49,968 bases of DNA from Nocardioidaceae bacterium (lineage in GTDB: Bacteria > Actinomycetota > Actinomycetes > Propionibacteriales > Nocardioidaceae), in contig JABFXA010000011.1 of assembly GCA_013361955.1 (NCBI GenBank), positions 1 to 49,968 of the forward strand, read 5' to 3'. This document shows, piece after piece, positions 43,499-49,968 of the stretch; positions within the stretch are counted from its first letter, which is position 1, and every line of letters starts with the position of its first letter. The notes beneath the pieces were generated by a model that was given only the letters and a program-made list of their open reading frames with translations, was not told the origin of the DNA and did not search any database. Made by a program: the position numbers and the translations under genes.

Positions 43499-44514
43499 AC
43501 GTCGCCCACTGGACCAGCGAGGAGTTCCTCGACGAGGTGCGCGCCTGGGTGGCCGGGCGGCTCGCCGAGCACGGGCTGCAGCCGACCGGCGAGTGGGAGC
43601 AGCCGCACGCCCGCGAATGGTCCAGCGCGATCCGGTTCGAGACCACCGGCGGCCGGGTCTGGTTCAAGGTCAACGGCCGCGCCACCGCCTTCGAGCCCCG
43701 GCTGGTCCGGCTGCTCGCCGATCTCTCCCCGGGCCTGGTGCCCGACCAGCTCGCCACCGACGTCGAGCGGGCCTGGTCGCTGAGCCGCGACGGTGGACCG
43801 CAGATGCGCGCGGTGCACCCGCCCGACGCGCTCTGGAAGCCCTGGGAGCAGCTGGTATCGCGCTACGCGGGCGTGCAGCGCGACCTGGCCGCGCACACGC
43901 CGGCGCTGCTCGACTCCGGGACGCCGCACCTCGGCCCCACCCGGCTGGTCGCGGAGCTGCGCGGGCTGCGCGAGCGGCTCCGGGCGCTGCCGGCGGGGGA
44001 GGGCGGGATCTCCGCCGCCGACGCGGCGGCGCTGGAGGAGGTGGAGCCGGTGTTCGCCGGCTGGTGCGACGACCTGGCCGCCTCGCCGGTCGCGGAGTCC
44101 GTGCAGCACGACGACCTGCACTCGGCCAACGTCTGCTGGCCGGGGGAGGACGCGTCCGCGGCCCGGATCATCGACTGGGGCGACGCCTCGGTGGCGCACC
44201 CGTTCGGCACCATGCTCGCGACGCTGAACTCCATCGCGTTCCACGCCGGCGTGTACCGCGACGACGAGACCTTCGACGACCCGCGCGTCGACCGGGTGCG
44301 CGACGCCTACCTCGAGCCGTTCACCGACCTCGCCGACCGGTCCGACCTGCTCCGCTGGGTCGAGCTGGCCCGACGTACCGGCTGCGTGTCCCGGGCGCTG
44401 TCCTACGAGGCGGCGCTGGCCGACGCGCCCGCGGTCGCGGTCGAGATGGAGCACCCGGTGCGCGAGTGGCTGCTGGCGCTGCTCGAGCCGTGGGCGCTCG
44501 CGCCCGTCACTTGA
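43495..44514 (+). CDS. Aminoglycoside phosphotransferase-like kinase
   Basis: 339-residue APH-fold kinase. The nucleotide-binding lobe includes VWFKVNGRATAFEP (Lys); the catalytic loop is VQHDDLHSANVCW (Brenner HxD...N) and the metal motif is RIIDWGDASVAHPF. Typical of phosphotransferase-family (PF01636) proteins of unknown substrate; resistance is not implied. GTG start overlaps the SRPBCC stop (GTGA). Its stop overlaps the convergent collagen-like gene by 8 bp (TCACTTGA). Confidence 0.87.
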   Translation: MNVAHWTSEEFLDEVRAWVAGRLAEHGLQPTGEWEQPHAREWSSAIRFETTGGRVWFKVNGRATAFEPRLVRLLADLSPGLVPDQLATDVERAWSLSRDGGPQMRAVHPPDALWKPWEQLVSRYAGVQRDLAAHTPALLDSGTPHLGPTRLVAELRGLRERLRALPAGEGGISAADAAALEEVEPVFAGWCDDLAASPVAESVQHDDLHSANVCWPGEDASAARIIDWGDASVAHPFGTMLATLNSIAFHAGVYRDDETFDDPRVDRVRDAYLEPFTDLADRSDLLRWVELARRTGCVSRALSYEAALADAPAVAVEMEHPVREWLLALLEPWALAPVT

Positions 44515-44881
44515 CGACGCAGACCGTCTTCTTGGTGAGCCGCACCTTGTTCTGAGCCGTGACGGCCACGTCGGTGACCACCTCCATCGACGTGCCCAGG
44601 CAGCCGGTCGACCCGAGCCCCAGCGTGGTGGGCGCCGCCTTGGCGTTGCGCCCGGCGCGTCCCGCCGGACCTCGCGTGCCGTCCTTCCCGTCCAGCCCGT
44701 CGGCGCCCGCCTGACCCGCCGGCCCCTCCGGCCCGGGCGCGCCGGTCAGACCGGTCTGCCCCTGCGGTCCCGTCAACGAGTCGTGCATGACCGCCACCGC
44801 GCCCACGGCGCCGCCGACGCCGAACACGACGGCCAGGACGCAAGTGAGCACCAGCCGCCCCGTGTGCCCCAGATTCCCCAT
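44507..44881 (-). CDS. Membrane-anchored collagen-like repeat protein
   Basis: 124 residues: a single N-terminal membrane helix or signal (LVLTCVLAVVFGVGGAVGAVAV), fourteen uninterrupted Gly-X-Y triplets (about 38-79; for example GAPGPEGPAGQAGADGLD), and a C-terminal ~45-residue domain with two Cys (GSTGCLGTSMEVV and KKTVCVVK) that could form a disulfide. Expected to be exported with a short collagen triple helix. Function unknown. Start ATG at 44881. No neighbouring gene explains it. Confidence 0.82.
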   Translation of the reverse strand: MGNLGHTGRLVLTCVLAVVFGVGGAVGAVAVMHDSLTGPQGQTGLTGAPGPEGPAGQAGADGLDGKDGTRGPAGRAGRNAKAAPTTLGLGSTGCLGTSMEVVTDVAVTAQNKVRLTKKTVCVVK

Positions 44882-45063
44882 GGCACGACGGTACGGCGGG
44901 CGAGCGCCGCGCGTCCGCGAATGCCGGAAACGGGTGTGCACCGGGGTCACGGCGAATTCCAGGACTGTAGTTCTGCTGAAGCCTTCCGGGGCTGCTGTGG
45001 TGGGTGTGAAACTTGAGCGCCACTGTGGTTTGCGGTGGCCGGCCGACCGAGGAGCCCGACGCG

Positions 45064-46248
45064 ATGACCAGCACCCCCCGACTCGCCCCCCGTCTATTGC
45101 GCAGCCTCTGCGTCGCCGTGGTCGCGGCCCTCGCCCTCACCGCGTTCCTGGTCGCCGGCGCCCGTCCGGACCGCGCGGCGCCGGCCGCAGCGACCACGTC
45201 GACGTACACCCCGGTCACCGGCGCCACGTTCAACCGGCCGATCGGCACGAACGCCCAGCAGCGCCGGATCTTCACGCACGTGAACAGCTCGGTCGCCGCC
45301 TCCCCGCCCGGGTCGACGATCAAGATCGCGGTGTTCTCGTTCTCGGACAAGGCGTCCGCCGACCGGCTGCTCGCGGCCAAGGCGCGCGGCGTGCACGTGC
45401 AGATGATCTTCGACGACCACACGAAGTACGCCCAGGAGCTGCGGCTGCAGCGAGCGCTCGGCGCGAACCGCGAGGCGCGGTCGTTCGCGGTGTTCTGCCA
45501 CCTCAGCTGCCGCGGCACGTCCGGCGGCAACATGCACGACAAGATCTTCCTGTTCAGCAAGGCCGGCCGGGCGAGCAACGTGACCATGGTCGGCTCGAAC
45601 AACATGACCGGCTACAACGCCACCCGGCAGTGGAGCGACCTCTACACGATCGCGGGTGACCCGGCGACGTACTACACCTACGCCGGCTTCTTCGACCAGA
45701 TGAAGTACGACAAGCCCAGCGGCGGCTACTACCAGCCCGAGATCAACGGCTACCAGTCGCAGTTCTACCCGTACGCCGGCAGCACCAGGTTCACCGACCC
45801 GATGTACCAGGCCCTCAGCGCGATCACCTGCACGGGCGCCACCGGCGGCACCGGCGTCGGCGGGAAGACGCTGGTGCGGCTGTCCCAGCACGCCTGGAAC
45901 GGCAGCCGCGGCATCTACCTCGCGGACAAGGTGGCCGCGCTCCGCAGGGCCGGCTGCGTCGTGCAGGTCATCTACGGCGTCGGGATCGGCAGCCAGGTGA
46001 AGAGCATCCTGGCGAACGCCGGCGTGCAGCTCGCGACGGTCCGGCACCGGAGCGTCCGCACGCACCAGAAGAGCCTGCAGGTCAGCGGCGTCTTCGACGG
46101 CGACACCGCCGCCCAGGTCGTCTACACCGGCTCGCACAACTGGTCGAACGGCGCGCTCCGGCGCGACGACGTGCTGCTGCGGATCGAGGACCCGGCGGCG
46201 TACGCGCAGTACCGGGCGAACTTCGACGACATCTGGAAGAACGGGTGA
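45064..46248 (+). CDS. Secreted phospholipase D-like protein
   Basis: 394-residue exported PLD-superfamily protein. Signal peptide LLRSLCVAVVAALALTAFLV with cleavage near APAAA. Two catalytic motifs: GGNMHDKIFLFSKAG with GSNNMTGYN, and THQKSLQVSGVFDG with TGSHNWSNG. Cys pairs (CHLSC; CTGATG and GCVV) suit an extracellular protein. Could be a phospholipase or a nuclease. ATG at 45064 with GAGGAG 9 nt upstream. The preceding 182 bp hold no other gene. Confidence 0.86.
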   Translation: MTSTPRLAPRLLRSLCVAVVAALALTAFLVAGARPDRAAPAAATTSTYTPVTGATFNRPIGTNAQQRRIFTHVNSSVAASPPGSTIKIAVFSFSDKASADRLLAAKARGVHVQMIFDDHTKYAQELRLQRALGANREARSFAVFCHLSCRGTSGGNMHDKIFLFSKAGRASNVTMVGSNNMTGYNATRQWSDLYTIAGDPATYYTYAGFFDQMKYDKPSGGYYQPEINGYQSQFYPYAGSTRFTDPMYQALSAITCTGATGGTGVGGKTLVRLSQHAWNGSRGIYLADKVAALRRAGCVVQVIYGVGIGSQVKSILANAGVQLATVRHRSVRTHQKSLQVSGVFDGDTAAQVVYTGSHNWSNGALRRDDVLLRIEDPAAYAQYRANFDDIWKNG

Positions 46249-46290
46249 TCGGCGCTCGCTCCGCTCGCGCGTGTCCGCCCCCAGCGTGCG

Positions 46291-46947
46291 TCACCAGCCG
46301 CGCTCGCGCCACTCCCGCAGGTGCGGCCGCTCGGTGCCGAGGGTCGAGTCGGCGCCGTGGCCCGGGTAGAACCAGGTCTCGTCGGGCAGCCGGTCGAACA
46401 CCTTCGTCGAGACGTCCTCGATGAGCGAGGCGAAGGCGGAGCTGTCACCGAACGTGTTGCCGACGCCGCCGGGGAACAGCGAGTCGCCGGTGAACAGGTG
46501 CGGAGTGCCGTCGGGGTCGTCGTACAGGAGCGCGATCGAGCCGGGCGTGTGCCCGACCAGGTGGATCACCTCGAGCGTGCAGTCGCCGACGCGGACCAGG
46601 TCGCCGTCGCCGACCCGGACGTCGACCGGCACCGGCAGCTCGTCGGCGTCGTCTGCGCCCGCCACGGTCTCCGCGCCGGTGGCCTCGACGACCTGGGGCA
46701 GCGCGCGGTGGTGGTCCCAGTGCTGGTGGGTGGTGACCACCCGCCGCAGCCCGTCGGAGCCGACCACCTGGAGGATCCGCGTGGCGTCGTCGGCGGCGTC
46801 GACCAGCAGCTGCTCGTCGGTGCGCTGGCAGCGGAGCAGGTACACGTTGTTGTCCATCTCGCTGACCGAGAACTTGGTGATGGTCAGCTGCGGGAGCTCG
46901 CGTACGTCGGGCCGGCCGCCCGGCTTCACCTTGCCGGTGTAGGTCAT
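46291..46947 (-). CDS. MBL-fold metallo-hydrolase (glyoxalase II-like)
   Basis: 218-residue metallo-beta-lactamase-fold hydrolase. Metal motif VVTTHQHWDHHRAL (HxHxDH), then HLVGHTPGSIALL, FTGDSLFPGG and the C-terminal FYPGHGADSTLG. The start DNNVYLLRC and size match the glyoxalase-II-like group. ATG at 46947 has GGAGAG 4 nt upstream; a GTG at 46974 overlaps the upstream stop (GTGA) and is possible. Cotranscribed with a mycothiol-dependent enzyme, so a mycothiol thioester is the likely substrate class (inference). Confidence 0.88.
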   Translation of the reverse strand: MTYTGKVKPGGRPDVRELPQLTITKFSVSEMDNNVYLLRCQRTDEQLLVDAADDATRILQVVGSDGLRRVVTTHQHWDHHRALPQVVEATGAETVAGADDADELPVPVDVRVGDGDLVRVGDCTLEVIHLVGHTPGSIALLYDDPDGTPHLFTGDSLFPGGVGNTFGDSSAFASLIEDVSTKVFDRLPDETWFYPGHGADSTLGTERPHLREWRERGW

Positions 46948-46970
46948 CGTCTCTCCGTCCTCGCTCGTGC

Positions 46971-47696
46971 TCACCGCCAGCGTCCCAGCACCGGGAGGTC
47001 GCCGGGGGAGCAGGTCAGGCCGGCGCCGTCGCCGCGGCCGACCAGCCAGTAGGCCAGGTCGCCGACCGCGCCGTGCACCTCGGGGCCCTGACCCTCGCCG
47101 AACTTCCACAGCCCGGGCACGTCGGTCGAGGACAGCACCATCGACACCCCGCCGTCGTGCGCCAGCGCCATCTCGTCCTGGCGCTGCCGGACCATCTCCT
47201 CGGAGAAGCCCGGTGGCCAGTCCGCCGCACGGAGGTCGAGGTCGAGGTCGGTGTGGTGGATCACCACCTCGGCGCGGCGCCGGGACCCGAGGGTGGCCAG
47301 CGGGAAGCTCGGCCGCTCGCCGTCCAGCCGGGCGTACGGCGACTCCGGGTCGGCGTCGTTCTCGCGGAGCGCAGCGTCGAGCCGCTCGCAGGACTCGCGC
47401 GCGTCGTCGAGGAGCCCGGCCAGGTCGTGCGTGGCGACGGTGTCGTCGATCTCCGCGTTACGCACGTCGTTCGACGGGTACATGGCGGCGGTCTCGCCCG
47501 CGGAGGCCGCGCGCAGCACCCGGGTGAAGGCGTCGGCGTTGCGGGACAGGTGCGCCACGACGTGCGCCCGGGACCAGCCGGGAAGCACCGAGGGCAGCCG
47601 GACCGACTCGTCGTCGAGTCCTGTCAGTGCGGCCAGATAGCGTGTGGTGGCGACACGAGTCTCGTCGATCAGAGGGAGGGTGGTGGAGGTGCTCAC
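46971..47696 (-). CDS. Maleylpyruvate isomerase family mycothiol-dependent enzyme
   Basis: 241-residue DinB/MDMPI-fold enzyme. The N-terminal four-helix bundle carries the metal ligands: LPGWSRAHVVAHLSRNADAF and RRAEVVIHHTDLDLDL. The C-terminal domain (about 165-241; GDLAYWLVGRG) is the MDMPI_C type. Such enzymes use mycothiol as cofactor in isomerisation or conjugation. GTG at 47696 with GGAGGT 4 nt upstream. Divergent from uvrA across 99 bp; followed by the metallo-hydrolase. Confidence 0.88.
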   Translation of the reverse strand: MSTSTTLPLIDETRVATTRYLAALTGLDDESVRLPSVLPGWSRAHVVAHLSRNADAFTRVLRAASAGETAAMYPSNDVRNAEIDDTVATHDLAGLLDDARESCERLDAALRENDADPESPYARLDGERPSFPLATLGSRRRAEVVIHHTDLDLDLRAADWPPGFSEEMVRQRQDEMALAHDGGVSMVLSSTDVPGLWKFGEGQGPEVHGAVGDLAYWLVGRGDGAGLTCSPGDLPVLGRWR

Positions 47697-47744
47697 CGGC
47701 CCATCCAACCCCGCTGCGCGACCTTGTGCCACCCGCTACCATGA

Positions 47745-47758
47745 CGAACGTTTGTTCG
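47745..47758 (+). promoter_or_regulatory. SOS box (LexA site) upstream of uvrA
   Basis: CGAAC-GTTT-GTTCG matches the Gram-positive/actinobacterial LexA consensus CGAAC-N4-GTTCG exactly, 37 bp before the uvrA GTG. An overlapping GTTCGAAC palindrome (47754-47761) follows. The site also lies 48 bp from the divergent mycothiol enzyme start. Confidence 0.88.
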
Positions 47759-47795
47759 AACGCACCCACTTTCGCGAGGATCCCGAGGACGACTA

Positions 47796-49961
<2,166 letters not shown>

Positions 49962-49968
49962 ACGCCCG

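Noticed and set aside
43495-44514. Aminoglycoside resistance gene
   Set aside because: The kinase fold is clear but APH-like families act on many substrates and there is no resistance context.
46249-46290. GCGCTCGCTCCGCTCGCG stretch between convergent genes as a terminator or REP element
   Set aside because: It is GC-rich and partly repetitive but forms no convincing stem, and only one copy is seen here.

Overview
The window is about 50 kb of very GC-rich, densely packed DNA. Codon use, mycothiol- and F420-type enzymes, a PAC2 protein, an ATP-dependent LigB-type ligase and the htdX-fabG4-fadA2 gene order all point to an actinobacterium, most likely Nocardioidaceae (Nocardioides-like). I support 53 protein genes. 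I see no rRNA, tRNA, IS element, prophage or CRISPR array, and no gene-free stretch longer than about 275 bp.

Layout. 1-203: two adjoining 22-bp tandem arrays in opposite orientation, ending at the fadB stop. 0.2-3.5 kb: fadA-fadB beta-oxidation operon. 3.6-9.3 kb: XRE/cupin regulator divergent from a CPYC-type flavoprotein, homocysteine methyltransferase coupled to a small 'virulence factor' family protein, AlkD, PAC2, TesB, TfoX-like protein. 9.3-15.9 kb: secreted CocE/NonD hydrolase, then a lipid locus (MaoC dehydratase, FabG4, divergent FadA2 thiolase, TetR) matching the mycobacterial htdX-fabG4-fadA2 arrangement. 15.9-18.5 kb: LigB and AlkA repair genes. 18.5-20.5 kb: three-gene DUF4331 unit with a Tat-signal protein. 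20.6-25.1 kb: cupin, SCO6745-family protein, acyl-CoA ligase, a 56-aa protein, a membrane phospholipase-D-like synthase. 25.1-29.7 kb: uvrB, MmcQ/YjbR protein, DUF1707 membrane protein, VOC protein, AbrB-family permease. 29.7-31.0 kb: TerC transporter behind a probable manganese (yybP-ykoY) riboswitch. 31-34.6 kb: aldo/keto reductase and a probable muropeptide-recycling operon (class A serine hydrolase, dipeptide epimerase, NlpC/P60). 34.6-39.5 kb: F420-type oxidoreductase, KstR-like TetR, and a GT4-methyltransferase-(alpha/alpha)6 barrel-methyltransferase cluster. 39.6-47.7 kb: phosphatase, NAD(P)HX dehydratase, GNAT, Map, SRPBCC, phosphotransferase, a collagen-like membrane protein, secreted PLD-like protein, metallo-hydrolase, mycothiol-dependent enzyme. 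47.7-50 kb: SOS-box-preceded uvrA interrupted by an in-frame TAG seven bases before the window ends.

How it works together. Three themes dominate: acyl-CoA/fatty-acid metabolism (FadA, FadB, TesB, HtdX-like, FabG4, FadA2, acyl-CoA ligase, two TetR regulators), DNA repair (AlkD, LigB, AlkA, UvrB, UvrA), and cell-envelope or glycan chemistry (muropeptide operon, GT4 cluster, PLD proteins). Two features of gene organisation recur. Many starts have a TANNNT/CANNNT hexamer exactly 6-7 nt upstream, as expected of leaderless mRNAs. Convergent genes abut or overlap, often by sharing a CTAG or TCANNTGA stop junction.
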